Source: Mesorhabditis belari (taxonomy: Eukaryota; Nematoda; Chromadorea; Rhabditida; Rhabditidae). From it: a stretch of DNA of 64,000 bases. Location: assembly GCA_958450365.1 (NCBI GenBank), contig CAUEEP010000864.1, positions 124,001 through 188,000 of the forward strand, written 5' to 3'. The notes under the pieces were generated by a model. That model was not told where the DNA came from. It did no database searches and saw only the letters and a program-made list of their open reading frames with translations. The translations under genes were made by a program, and so were the position numbers. Of this stretch, positions 10,408 to 21,795 are shown piece after piece (positions within the stretch are counted from its first letter, which is position 1; every line of letters starts with the position of its first letter).

Positions 10408-10822
10408 TGTGGTCCGGGGATCGATCGAGGGGAGAGGCTGCGACGCTCCTATCTGAATGTCTTCCCAGCTCCTTTTGCATTCATTCTCCGGTCTCCTTCA
10501 TTTCAGTTTTCATGCTTTTTTGTTTATATCTTTCAATTATTATAAATAATCACTACCTTTGGAATAATCACTACCTTTAATGCATGACTTTTCAGTAAAA
10601 TAATTTTAAGGCATCCCCGAACTTTGTTGTTGGCGCATTGTTGATGGTTTTCGAACAAATAACACGTTCTTGTCTGAGGATGCCTTTTTATTACCATGAA
10701 GCCATTGGCATTGACGGCTATTGCCCTAGGGCGCGAGATTTAATTAGAACGCTTGGAATTGGCAAGAGCGAGAGCTAGGGACCAAAAAGGAGTATAAATG
10801 CTAATAGATTTTACTTTTCGAT
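10408..10822 (+). repeat. Interspersed repeat GTGGTCCGGGG, long copy 2
   Basis: A 415-bp block repeated directly at 28,066-28,478. It holds an inverted pair AAGGCATCC / GGATGCCTT about 90 bp apart and ends in AAAAGGAGTATAAATGC, a TATA-like run. No coding sense was found. Confidence 0.85.
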
Positions 10823-11035
10823 TCAATTCATCTTATTTATAAACGTTTCTGGTGAAAATTTACATTTGATTGCTTGAGATTACGTGGAAAAATCCACAGC
10901 AACAAATGATTATTTGAAATTTTGCTAAAGAAATCAAGTTGAAGGCTCCTCATTGTTAGATAAAGAAAAACTGTCTACCACCCAGATTTTGGTACTCTAT
11001 CAAATCTTTTTTCTTTTCAAAACCTTTTCTTTCAG

Positions 11036-11099
11036 CCAATTCGACACGGTCGATAAATGTGAACATTCGAACGGACGACGACGCATGAAGAAGCTTTAA
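11036..11099 (+). pseudogene. Stray copy of the last exon of the transthyretin-like gene
   Basis: Identical to 51,210-51,273 (QFDTVDKCEHSNGRRRMKKL then stop) with the same intron end TTCTTTCAG. The upstream exons are absent in the spacer, so this is an orphan 3' exon carried by segmental duplication. Confidence 0.85.
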
Positions 11100-11408
11100 T
11101 TTTTTCTAATAAATTTATTGCACACAGACAACTTTTTATAACAATAGACGTAATTTCCGTAATTACGTACCGGATACTGGGGTGGTGAATTGAAAACTGC
11201 CGGACTTTGAAGTAGAATTTATTCAATAATATAATATAATTTAAATAATTAAGGTATAATTTAAATCTAAAAAGAATATCTAGCCTAAATATCTAATGTC
11301 TATGCTTTATATTCAAGACTTTATGACTAAAAAAATCTCTTCAGAAAACTGCTTTAAAGCTGCTTTATTATTATCGATAAATTCTTAATAACATCTGTGA
11401 AAGATTAC

Positions 11409-11493
11409 CTTCGATCTACTGGAGTACACTTGGCCCCATTGTGACAATTGCAAATGGGCATGCACTCTCGCCCGTAACGGCCTGCGGGGAAAA
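11409..11493 (-). pseudogene. EGF-like exon, spacer copy
   Basis: On the minus strand, between TTTAG and a GTAATC donor, the frame reads FPAGRYGRECMPICNCHNG then AKCTPVDRR. This is the cysteine spacing of CED-1/MEGF-type EGF repeats. It is the same as 51,594-51,678. The related copy at 60,432-60,475 has VCPAGRYGREC, so the first Cys is Phe here. Whether it is an expressed part of a gene on this strand is unclear. Confidence 0.6.
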
Positions 11494-11800
11494 CTAAAGA
11501 GAAATTGTTGAATTATGACAATAACAGATTTTCAAAAAGCACCCAAGTCAAGTCGTTTCGTTCCTGTTTGTTTTCATAGCAAGCATAAGCAATCTTCTAA
11601 CTCTTGTAGGCTGATTTAAATTAAACCAGACGCAGACCAGGATATCAGAAGCGTTCTTAATAAATTCTTGATTCTTATATACTAGTAAATCTCGTCACAA
11701 AGGCTCTCCCGGAAACAAACTGTAAGCAGCTAGCTGGTAGTGGTAGACATAAAGATAGATAAAGGATATGATTTGTTTGTTAAATCATATTTCTTCTCAC

Positions 11801-11927
11801 CTGATCGCGTTGATGTATCATTGCTAGACCGAGATGTTGTGGTTCCATTCTTTGTGTTCGCTCGTTAATTTCTCTTCTTGGACCAATTTCATTGAATCTT
11901 GACCTTAATAGCGTAAGCTTGGTCAAT
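11801..11927 (-). pseudogene. Unrecognised exon upstream of EGF exon, spacer copy
   Basis: A 127-bp minus-strand exon bounded by TTTTGTCAG and GTGAGA. It encodes LTKLTLLRSRFNEIGPRR, then EINERTQRMEPQHLGLAM and IHQRDQ. It is hydrophilic, with no recognised domain. An exact positional twin is at 51,986-52,112. Confidence 0.5.
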
Positions 11928-12479
11928 CTGACAAAATTCGACTAACGTTTAAAAATACTTTGAATTTTTAATTCAATTTTAGATCAATTCAATTAAGGAC
12001 TCAAAGAAGAAATGGGAATATTCCTTGCGTGCAAGGGAATGTTCCCATTCATCCTTTGATTTCTTAAGGATGAATGGGAACATTCCTGGCACGAATGGAA
12101 AATTGAATGGAAAATGGGAAATTGAGCAATTTTGAAAAATAGGTAAAGAGAGCAGATTTTGAAAGTGACAAATGAAGAGAATGAATGATCTTTTCTTTGA
12201 TATCGCTACCGATTGATACATTATTTGACATCTGCTTGCCCAGGGGGAGGAGACGAGGCTATTTCTGCCAAAGGCTCTGCCAATAGTTCACAATAATTGA
12301 ATGGAAATTGGAAATTGAGCAATTTTGCATTATTGATTGGGTTTGTTGGCAGAAAAAATATGTGCGACCAAATGTTGACCTCGTCAAGCATACGGCGATT
12401 ACATTAAGATTACATTAAGAAAAGACGCTTCCGAGTAAGGCCCTTCAGTAAATCATGTATTTCTATATCTTTCTATCTT

Positions 12480-12730
12480 TCTATCTTTAGTTGTTCACTG
12501 TGAACCACTAGGCGCCTGGTTGTCAACTGTGAACTAATGGCGCATAGGTGTCCACTGTGAACAATAATAACGCCTAGATGTCAACTGTGAAAAGCAAAGG
12601 CGCCTAGTTGTCAACTATGAGCAAGCAAGCAAGATGAACGACAATCGCCCCTAGAAGTCAACTGTGAACAAATGGCGCCCAGTCCCTGTAAACAACAATT
12701 TCGCCAAGATTTCAACTGTGAACAAGACTC
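12480..12730 (+). repeat. Spaced repeat GTCAACTGTGAAC (about 30-40 bp period), spacer copy
   Basis: Seven or more units of GGCGCCTAG-TTGTCAACTGTGAAC separated by variable bases. The units are degenerate and the spacers are similar to each other, so this is an old minisatellite. A copy lies at 52,670-52,915. Confidence 0.8.
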
Positions 12731-13016
12731 GCCCTATTTTCCATATCTTTCTAATCGAATTTCGAATAGAAAGATATGGAAGGATTTTAATTCGATTTTC
12801 TATCTTTCTACCTTTCCATCCCTTTCCAATCGATTCCGTATCTTTCTAAGTGTCGAAAAATTGCTTGTTGTTTTATCTTAAAACTCCAGCTTTCCATAAA
12901 TCCGACCGCTTTTAAAAAGCCCCTTTAAAGCTCCTTTATAGTCCCTATTTAGCTCCTGTAAAGCTTCTCTAAAGCTCCTATAAATCTACTTCAAAGCTCC
13001 TTTCTACGATATTTAG

Positions 13017-13071
13017 CCCCTACGGGAACACCCAGCCGATGCACGCCAATCACAATATGGACTATTCATAA
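13017..13071 (+). pseudogene. Stray copy of the last exon of hlh-30 plus 3' region
   Basis: Matches 41,376-41,430 exactly ([18 protein letters not shown] then stop) after the same GATATTTAG acceptor. Its upstream neighbour here is intron-like sequence from the 53 kb locus, joined at TTTCTA, so no hlh-30 reading frame can lead into it. Confidence 0.88.
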
Positions 13072-13599
13072 AGAACTCGCTATTCAGATATACAACAAAC
13101 GACTTGTACATATGTGTATCCAGTTTCATTCAAATATTTGTAAACCATTTTCGTTTCTTTCTTCATATCGTTTCTATTTGATCACTGAAAAACCCCCCTT
13201 TGTAAATCCGGTGTGTTTCCCTTTTTTAAAGGTGAAACCCATTGAAATGTGTACAACTTGTGTCGAAGAAAATTTCGACAAAGTGAAGAAACGGGATATG
13301 GAATGGCTCAGCATTCAGTTTAAAAGACTCAGACTCACTCAGGGACCCGAACTCGGGTTGTTTTCCCACCGATTGAGCCATTTCTTCCCTTTCTCCCACC
13401 ATTCTCTCTCGGGTCCACAATCAACAGGAACGATTTTATTTCTTTTTCATTTCTTTTGTCATTATTTTGATTCATTTGATTGGTTCATTTGATTTGATTG
13501 GCACCTCTAGATCGATTGAAAAATCATCCTCACATCTATCATTGGATATCTCAAATTTCCATACAAGTTAACAGATGTTTAATTGAAGCCTGGCTTAGC

Positions 13600-13978
13600 C
13601 TAGGATTTTAGTCCGACTCCATTGAAGCATTGGAGGCTAGTCTGGCTCCATTGAAGCATTGGAGTCTAGTCTAGCTCCAGCCTAGTCTAGCTCCAGCTCA
13701 GGCTCCAGCAGCCTAGTCTAGCTCCAGCCTAGTCAGGCTCCAGCAGCCTAGTCTAGCTCCAGCAGCCTAGTCTAGCTCCAGCAGCCTAGTCTGGCTCCAG
13801 CCTAGTCTAGCTCCAGCAGCCTAGTCTAGCTCCAGCCTAGTCAGGCTCCAGGAGCCTAGTCTAGCTCCAGCAGCCTAGTCTGGCTCCAGTAGCCTAGTCT
13901 AGCTCCAGCAGCCTAGTCTGGCTCCAGCCTAGTCTAGCTCCAGCAGCCTAGTCTAGCTCCAGCCTAGTCTACCGTAAT
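13600..13978 (+). repeat. Minisatellite CCTAGTCTAGCTCCAGCAG, spacer copy
   Basis: About twenty units of 13-19 bp on the theme CTAGTCTAGCTCCAG(CAGC). The copy in the hlh-30 3' flank (41,990-42,178) is about half as long. Confidence 0.9.
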
Positions 13979-14044
13979 CCTGATCTGTTTGACCTAAGCT
14001 GACCTAATCCATCCAATCACCAATCAATTTTCGTTATACTTATA

Positions 14045-15695
14045 CACTGTGGTGCAAAAGTCCTGACCGGTCGCACTGTCCTATCAAGTCTGAACCATTT
14101 CGCCAGAAAAAGAACGTTAAAATTTTATGGTAAAAACGTTTTTGGATAGATTAAACCTTCTACTTTTTTAATCCAAAGAATGAAAGCAATAACATTTTAT
14201 TTAACAAAAAATTTTGACAATATTCCGAAACGACTCAAAAAAACATGGTGCAAAAGTCTTGACCGGTACAAGAAAACACAAGAAAATTCAATACTTCGTA
14301 GGTCCTCCTTTTGCGACAATGACTGCCTAGATGCGTCTAGGCATCGAGTCGACCAAATCACGTAGAATTCCCAAGGAAAGTTGTCTCCAAACATTTCTGA
14401 TAAAGAAATAAGCATTGACCTTTGAGTTGAACCGGCGTCCCTTGAGTTTGGCTTTTAAATGGGCCCAAAGATGCTCTATAACGTTCAGATCCGGCGAATA
14501 GGGAGGTGCTTTGATCAATTCCACACGATGAGCAGCAAAAAAGCCGGGCAGGCAAACTTTACCTCCATTTGTAAGCCGGACAACTCGACCCATCAGTAAT
14601 TGGCTTTTGTGGCATGGGGCGTTGTCTTGATATAAGGCCCATCCTTGTGGCATGTTTGCGTTGGCAAATGGAAGTTGGTTGTTCTCCATGATCGACTCGT
14701 ACCCCTGAGCATCAAGAGTTCCATTGATAAGCACTAGGGACCCCGGTAGACCTCGGTTCATCGAGCCTAAAGAAGACAGATTGTAAGTAAAAAGTAAGGC
14801 GAACACTTACCCCACAACATAATGCTCCCACCGCCGAATTTGACCGTTGGTTTAACGTATTTGAGCTTATAACGTTGTCCAATTGGCCTTCTGATTAAAT
14901 GGTTGCCGTCCGGGTAGTACAAATTAATTTTAGTCTCATCGGTGAAAATGACTCGGGCCCAATCATCGGAAGTCCAAAACTCGTAGTTCTTTGCAAAAGC
15001 ATATCTTAGCTTCCGAGTTCTCGCATTCGTCAAGGGTCGTTTCGCTGGTCTTCTCGCATGTAATTCAGCTCGAATCAATCGCCTATTGAGACTCCATCGG
15101 GAAATATCCTTGCCAGAAACAGCCTTCAACTTCTTGATCCCATGGCTAGACGTTAGATTAGGGTTTATTCGGTGCTCCCTGATGATCGAACGATCCTCAT
15201 TTGGTGTTGTAATTGGTAGTCGACCTCTTTTTGGGGCTCTATGAACGTTTCCTTTTGATTTGAATTGCGCCACGAGACGTCTCACTGTTTTTTCAGAACA
15301 CTTGAACGTTTCCATCACATTCTTCACGCGAACGCCTTTTGTTCGATTCTCGACAATTTTCTCTTTGTCAGGCGTTGATAGATATCGTCCTGGCATCTCA
15401 AAAAAATAAAATTAGAACCAAAAAGTTTATGCAGAAAGACAAGAAATACCAAAAAAAAATCAAGAAATAAAAAACCGGTCAAGACTTTTGCACCATGTTT
15501 TTTGGGGTCGTTTCGGAATATTGTCAAAAATTTTGTTAAATAAAATGTTATTGCTTTCATTCTTTGGATTATAAAAGTAGAAGGTTTAAGCTATCCAAAA
15601 ACGTTTTTACCATAAAATTTTAACGTTCTTTTTCTGGCGAAATGGTTCAGACTTGATAGGACAGTGCGACCGGTCAGGACTTTTGCACCACAGTG
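14045..15695 (-). mobile_element. Tc1-like transposon with long double-site inverted repeats
   Basis: A 1,651-bp element flanked by TA on both sides; the corresponding site at 42,247-42,250 is empty (ACTTATAATTTCGC). Ends begin CACTGTGGTGCAAAAGTCCT. The inverted repeats run about 225 bp, and each ends internally with a second copy of the terminal motif (TGGTGCAAAAGTCTTGACCG at 14,246 and its reverse at 15,475-15,496), the two-site layout known from Tc3 and Sleeping Beauty-type elements. It carries one transposase gene on the minus strand. Confidence 0.95.
14327..15396 (-). CDS. Tc1-family transposase (two exons, early stop)
   Basis: Exon 1 (15,396-14,811) encodes a helix-turn-helix N-terminus and the first catalytic Asp in VIFTDETK. 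A 44-bp intron (GTAAGT...CTTTAG) follows; exon 2 (14,766-14,327) holds ALYQDNAPCHKS with the second Asp and SPDLNVIEHLW with the Glu. The joined frame is 341 residues. I count 49 residues between the second Asp and the Glu instead of 34; about 15 residues (GRVVRLTNGGKVCLP) look inserted, and no GT-AG intron removes exactly these. The frame ends at a TAG (14,327-14,329) inside RRI-stop-AVIVAKGGPTKY, 12 codons before the expected family C-terminus. So it is close to intact but possibly inactive. Confidence 0.9.
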
Positions 15696-15697
15696 TA

Positions 15698-16306
15698 ATT
15701 TCGCTATCAACTACATATGATATGCTATTTGTGGCCTGTCCGTCGATTCCCAGTGTGTGTATTTCCGAAATTCCTTTTTCGATAAATCCCTTTCGAATCA
15801 ATTCATCATCATCAAAAGCAAGAACAACAAAACCATGTACATTCTATCCCGTGAATTTGCTGTTCTATTTCAAAATTCATTTTACTATTCGTAAATTATT
15901 CCTTTTATACAAAAATTTCTTCTCTGATACATTAAAAAAAAAGCTGAGAAATTTCTAATAGGCGCATACGTTTCTTTTTCGAGTTTCTTTTCATTTTCTT
16001 TTCATTTTTCTTTTCATTTTTCTTTTCATTTTTTCATTTTTTTAAAGGTGTGAAGGTGATTTGGGATTTCGACTTTACTCTTTCGAAAATTGCAAACGTA
16101 CACCTTCTGGCACAGCGAATTCTTCATAGTTTTTTTGTTCTATAAACTGCTCGTTTTCGCAAGAAGACTAGTGCACGAGAAGTAGTGCGTTTACGAGCAC
16201 AAAATGAAGCTGAAGGCAAATTTACAGCTATAGAAAGAAGAGCTATAGAAAGATTCTGCATCTAACGCGTTTGGCACTGATTTCAAACTGTAAACTATTC
16301 TATGTT

Positions 16307-16346
<40 letters not shown>

Positions 16347-17132
16347 ATTAAAATTGCTTTGTGTGAAAGAGACGATGAGGCCGGGCGGAGAGACAGGCAA
16401 AGTCTGCAATCATATTCATGCAATCATATTTCATTCGTTTGTCTGTCCTTTCAGCCGGTCTAAACGTCCCAATTGATTCGCATTCACCCCCGTTCCCCAA
16501 TTCTGAATTCTATATAGGCACTCGCTTGTCTCATCCCTTCCCTTCGCTCCTCTTCCCTTTCTTGCTTTTTCCTCATCTTCCCTCGTCTTCCCTCTCTTCG
16601 CTTCCCTTCCCTCCTTCCCCAATCCATTCATCCATGCGATTCTTTTCTTTATTTCACAACACTGTATATAGACATGGCTTTTGTGAAATAAAACTTTCAA
16701 TTTCTCAAAGATAACCGAATACACAGTTACACAAATCTAACAGCAAATGACTGTACTCTACAGAATTCGATGGAATATCGTAAGCCGGTCTAAATGTACA
16801 CGATTGAGAGAATGTGATCAGATCCAGCTGTGATATCATACCAGATAGTCAAGCTTACAGTAATCTCGATGACTACGGTGGAAAATATTTCGTACTGCAA
16901 GGTAGTAACGTCGCGTAACTTGGTTACGGATTACGATAGTGTCTATAGTTATGGTTACTGTAGCATCTACTGGCTGAGTCACTCTTTAGCAAAGTCGATA
17001 AAGCAGCTAAGTTTATTACAAGTTGACGATCGGAAAACGTTTTCAAGTTATAAATTAACTGTTATCATTTATATAAATTCTTATGTGAAAGACAAATTCA
17101 ATTCTTTTTTCTCGAAACCCGCCAATTGCTAA
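15698..17132 (+). repeat. Copy of the hlh-30 downstream region (second half)
   Basis: Matches 42,251-43,578 directly. It contains a short frame near 16,150-16,263 (AREVVRLRAQNEAEGKFT, then AIERRAIERFCI and a stop) that also occurs near 29,570-29,680, a pyrimidine-rich stretch 16,480-16,640, and an AATAAA near 16,686. No complete gene was recognised. The CT-rich ORF here is composition-driven. Confidence 0.75.
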
Positions 17133-17316
17133 AAATTAGGTTGTTTATCCGAATTAGGTTGTTTACGTGTACTTTTACTTAGCTAGCTCAATCATTAGAC
17201 CATCTCGAGCCAGCTCAACAATTAGACTATCTCGTAAATCAGCAATAGATTCAGCAATAGATTTAGCAATACAATGAGCATTTAAATCTAATTTAAATTA
17301 CAACTTTTAGATCCAT

Positions 17317-17385
17317 ACCTTTCTGTTGCATTCTTGATGTCCGTTTTGGTGAAGTGTGCCATTTGACGATGACGGACCGGCCTGC
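17317..17385 (-). CDS. Candidate first exon, right arm
   Basis: Mirror of 9,666-9,734, encoding MQAGPSSSNGTLHQNGHQEC and NRK before a GTATGG donor. It faces the spacer, and the breakpoint lies about 160 bp downstream. Confidence 0.35.
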
Positions 17386-18058
17386 ATTTTAGAAGTAACA
17401 GCAAAGAAATGGGGAAATTTTGCAAAGAAAGAAATGGGGAAATTTTCATGTAAAGGTATATCAATAAAGGTACTACTTGGTTATCGAGCCTGTCTTATTT
17501 CAACCCCAAATCGGTACTATATTTAGTGAAATGTTAATGCATAAATATTAATGAAATAAATAGCTGTAACAGCTGGCTTTTTCTGAAATTTATCTTCTAA
17601 TAGTACCTGTTGTAACCAGGAAAGAGTGTGTTTTTGAACTATTTCTTTCGATACACAATTTTTCTAATCACGCACAAAAGCGCAAAAAAAACAGCGCAAA
17701 GAAAACAGCGCTTAGGCTGATCGTATTATGTTGTTAAAATAAGAATTTTTTCTAAACCGTTTTTGGCCATCGTCCACCATCTTCGCCTAGTTTCTCTTCC
17801 TAAAGCCTAAAGGAGGTTTGAAGGAGCTCTTTATTTCGGTATCTCAAAAAGGCCCTTCCTTTCGCCTCTCCCTGCAATTTCTTCTCTTTTCCTCCACGTT
17901 TCTCGTGTGTTTACAGGTTTTCCATTGCGTACATTTTTAGCTCCTTGCTTGAATTTTTTAATTAAAGATTTAATTTAGCCAATTCTCACCGCTTCCTTAA
18001 AATCTTCCCATTTATTCCTCATTTCTTCTCATTTTCCGAAATTTTGAAGCCAAAGCCT

Positions 18059-18330
18059 TCAAATAAATTTACTTTCTTGAAAAATTTTCTCTCTTGTTTT
18101 TTCTAGTCGCTTCGCTTGAAGCTGGGACTTAACATGGCTATTGGCACTTAAGATGGTTGTATAGTTGATAGTTCCCGGCTTGACCTGTTTTTGAAGTTCC
18201 GCTTCTCTCCTAGATTTCCTAATTCGGGTGATCAAGTGGGCGTTTATCAAGGCATTGGTGAAATCTCTATCCTCGGAATTGAGAATCTTGCCAAAGACAA
18301 TCCAAGGGAACTATGCGGGTCAAGGACTTG
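18059..18330 (-). CDS. Unrecognised exon, right arm (longer than left)
   Basis: Same frame as 8,860-9,000 (FPWIVFGKILNSEDRDFT, INAHLITRIRKSRREAELQK) but continuing through QVKPGTINYTTILSANSH and KRLEKTREKIFQESKFI to a stop at 18,059. The longer, ordinary-looking sequence suggests this arm is the truer version. Lys/Arg-rich; no family recognised. Confidence 0.35.
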
Positions 18331-19174
18331 ATTGGGGCTTCTCATTCACTTATTTGGGAAAAACCCTGAGGAACGAATCAGTTAGCTAGACTCTCCGATT
18401 CATTCCATCCGAACTCCTTTAAGGAGGGGACACGCTTCGCTTTTCGCTTTACCCCTCCAGTCTTCTCCAATTTCTTCTCTAAGTTTCTGCCGTGTTTTCA
18501 GATTTGCCTTTTTCCAGCTTTTTCTAGTTTTCTTCCCGCTATCACGAGACCTAATTTGGCCAATTCTCACCACTTCCCTAAGGAATCTTCCCATTTCTTC
18601 ATCACTTCTTATTTTTCAAAGTTTTGAAAAGCCTTCGAAAAGGCTAATTCGATCAATTGACTTCCTTAACAATTTTCTCTCCTTACTTTCCTTGTTATTT
18701 TTGCTTGAATTTAAGAGTTTAATTAGATGGTTTATTGACTTATAAGCCTGATCTTCTTGGCTTGATTTGTCTTTAAATAATCTTTTCGAAAAAAGCGTCC
18801 TAGGTTCGAGTCTTGGTATCTCGAGACTCTTCTGATCCTAATATTTTTCAATAGTCAATTCTGACCAGACATTTACTTGAAGATGCCGGTGCTGTGGCCG
18901 AAAATTCACTTCCACTTTACTAGCTACAAATGAAATAGAGGAAAGTATTCCAGAAAAAGTTTTAAGATTTAGAATCATATATTATTGGAAAACCCTGTTT
19001 TTAAAATAACTTGTGTTTGATCGATCAACTGGAAGTGGAGATAAGTAGAATTGTTGAGGATGGCACCATTCTCTCAAAAAGTATGGGGTAACCTTTAAAA
19101 AGGTAGGGTGCAACCTTTTAATATCTATTTTGCTGGATGTTTACTTAGTAAGTCTACAAAACCAATAATACATG

Positions 19175-19580
19175 TTTGATAACAGGCCTTTATTTTAACA
19201 AACCTGTATTATAACAGGCCTGTATTACAACAGACCTGTATGATAACAGACCTGTATTATAAAAGGCATGTATTATAACAGGCCTGTATTACAACATACC
19301 TCTATTATAAAAGGCCTGTATTATAACAGACCTGTATTACAAGAGACCTGTATTATAAAGTTTGTAGTACAACAAACTTTGTAGTACTGCAAACTTTGTA
19401 GTATTGCAAATCTTGTGGTACTGCAAACTTTGTAGTACTACAAACTGAAAGCCTTTTAGTACTGAAAGCCTTTTCAGTACTGAAAACCTTTTCAGTATTG
19501 AAAGTACTACAAATTGCAGTACTGCAAAGTTTGCAGTACTGCAAACTTAAAAGTTTGTAGTACTACAAAGTTTGTCCTGG
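19175..19580. repeat. Palindromic tandem arrays, right arm
   Basis: Mirror of 7,540-8,005: ATAATACAGGCCTGTT units followed by TTTGTAGTACTACAAA-type palindromes, with unit order and number changed. Confidence 0.88.
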
Positions 19581-20629
19581 TCCTGGTATCCTGGTACAGT
19601 GCATGAGGATCCTTTCGTCGTTCGCCTAAATAGTCAAACTTTGACTGAGATTTTCACCATGTTTTTATGTTAAAGTTTACTAAGTAATTTGTGTCTATAA
19701 CCAAATTTCATAAGGCACATTTTATGAACAAAAGTTGTTCATAAAATCGTCGAAATTATGAACAACTCGCGCATGAGAATCTGAGTTGGACTGCTCTTCT
19801 CTTTTGTCTGATATCCCTACTTGCAATTGACGGATCGACTTGGGGTTGGTTTTAAAATGTAGCTAATGAAATTCGATTATATAAAACTATAACTCGCTTA
19901 GTAAACTGCAATATAAAAAGATAGAGAAAGTGTGCAAAAAGAGTGCTTTTTGTAAGGTCAACTCTGAATTTTTTAGATAGATTTGAATTGTACCCTTAAA
20001 ACTAGGTCTAGAAAAGTGTTTTCAAATATTTTGGAAAAAAAAATTATTTTAAGAAAAAAAGGAGAGTCTAATACCTTTTTTTCTGCTTTTTTTCAATAAA
20101 AATTTTTTTTAAGATTACTTTTCTAGATGTAGTTTTAGTCGAGGAGTTCGAATCCGTCGAAAAAATCGGGGCTCATCTAATAAAAAGTACTCTTTTTCTT
20201 TAACAACTGTGCTATTGTTCCGCGGAAGCTTATCACTCTTTTCTCTTCCTCCATATCTGCATTTTCAGTTAACCGATCAACTTGCGGTTGTTCTTAAAAT
20301 GTTCCTTATAAAATTTCCTACCGGAAACTCTTGTACTTCCTTTACTTTAAATGGATCATAGACTTTCGAGATTGCCGTTACTTTAAAAGATTTACAGCAT
20401 TTTAAAGATTGGAAAATCTAAACTGATCTCTCTTTGTTGCCTTTCTCAAGCCAGTCACTCTACCTTTCTTTTTAACAATCTATATATAAAATCAATTGTT
20501 TGCTTCGTCCATTTGTACGCGCGAGATCTCGGCTTCCCGTGAGCCGATTTACGTAATTTTTAGTGTTAGGCTTAGAATTCTGAGTAGTTTTGCATCTCAT
20601 ATTTTATTTTTTCAAAATCAAAAGTCGGA

Positions 20630-20702
20630 TCGCAACCGGGGTTCGAACTCGGACCCTGTGGGTGCTAGACGAGGGCACTCCTGGCTGCGCCACGTCGAGT
20701 TA
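20630..20702 (-). other. tRNA-like sequence, right arm
   Basis: Mirror of 6,425-6,497 with the same A- and B-box matches and no visible difference, consistent with a recent arm duplication. Confidence 0.55.
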
Positions 20703-21713
20703 AGAACCAGCAGGAAAAACAGCGAGAAACCTCGCCGAACCGCGCTTTTTTGCCTGGCCAACTTCTATCTTTTCCTTAACAATTTATCAATAAATCGTAT
20801 TTTTATTCTGAAAACTATATTCTTAATATATTCTTATATTCTACTCTTATATTTTACTCTTAATATATTCTTAACATATTCTCCTCTTTTCTATCATCTC
20901 TTTCACTTTTCCCCTCTTTATTCAAATTTCAGATGACTTCTGTACATTCGGCGGGTCCATCAATGCAAGTGTACAGCACCGAAGTCACCTCATTTTCCCT
21001 TCCCTACGCTTTTTTGTTCATTTTCGGAACGGCTGGCAACGTCGCTGTGCTCACTTATGTTTTCTTTGTGACAAGGTAAATTTGTTTACAGTTTTTCACT
21101 CAAAGATTCAATCAAAACCCTTTATAATCACTTTAATAAAGAAATAAAGGTATCTTTATACTTTGGAATTGTTTTAATTGTTGAATAGAAGTTTCTATCA
21201 GGTTTAAATGTTTGAATGTTTCAATCTAGCTATTAAATGCATTATGATGAAAATTACAAGCTTAAATTTTTTTAAAAAAAACCCCTAGACTCAACTTGGG
21301 ACTTAAATAATGAACTTTAAAGCTAAAGCAATGTTGTTTTTATCTTAATTGAATATAATGGCTTAATCAGGCTTTAGAGGATTTTAAAAGTGCCTTATTA
21401 CAGTAATCCGACTAATAAAGTCCGACTCCGACTGGCTTTTGTTTTGGAAATGTTTCAAGTTTCAAGAAAGCTACAAATCTGACAAGGGGATGAGGAATAG
21501 GAATGCAAAATGAGGGTGAAAGAAAAAGAAAGCTTTGATTGCAAATATGAAATATCGTTTCAGAAAAAGCTTGAATTGCAAATACCAGTTGGATATCTTT
21601 TCATATCATCCAACATATTCCAAATATCTTTTCAGTTCAGTTTATAACCTTAAAGTTTGTCTTGCAACAAAACAGATAAATATTGTTTTGTTGTGTGTTG
21701 CAAAAGGTTTGAC

Positions 21714-21795
21714 GGTGGCGGGACTCAAACCAATTGTAAGGATAGGCATTGTAGTAATCTAATGCCCAAACCCTTAGGTCATCATTGCTCTTGTT
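21714..21795 (-). other. tRNA-like relic, right arm
   Basis: Mirror of 5,334-5,412 with the degraded B-box GGTTTGAGTCCCGCC and the CCTAGCCAATAAGA flank. Confidence 0.4.

Larger units (their letters stand above)
9914..17153. other. Spacer of the inverted duplication, built from copies of other local segments
   Basis: The spacer has four or more blocks that recur in this window. 10,193-10,319 matches 30,143-30,269 inverted. 10,314-10,407 matches 49,631-49,725. 10,408-10,822 matches 28,066-28,478. 10,822-13,003 matches 50,997-53,188. 13,004-17,132, minus a transposon, matches 41,361-43,578. Only about 9,914-10,192 has no partner that I found. Confidence 0.85.

Noticed and set aside
12480..12730. 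Regularly spaced repeats resembling a CRISPR array
   Set aside because: Repeats are degenerate, spacers are similar to each other and of uneven length, and the surroundings are eukaryotic with spliced genes. It is a minisatellite-like array.
13112..13492. 126-codon ORF after the hlh-30 exon copy (also 41,471-41,830)
   Set aside because: It lies downstream of the hlh-30 stop in what is most likely 3' UTR; no domain, overlapping reverse ORF, and no splice or start context.
16418..16714. 98-codon ORF rich in Ser, Pro, Leu (also 42,790-43,158)
   Set aside because: Driven by a CT-rich tract; the reverse strand is open over the same bases, there is no motif, and the two copies are equally consistent with non-coding 3' flank.
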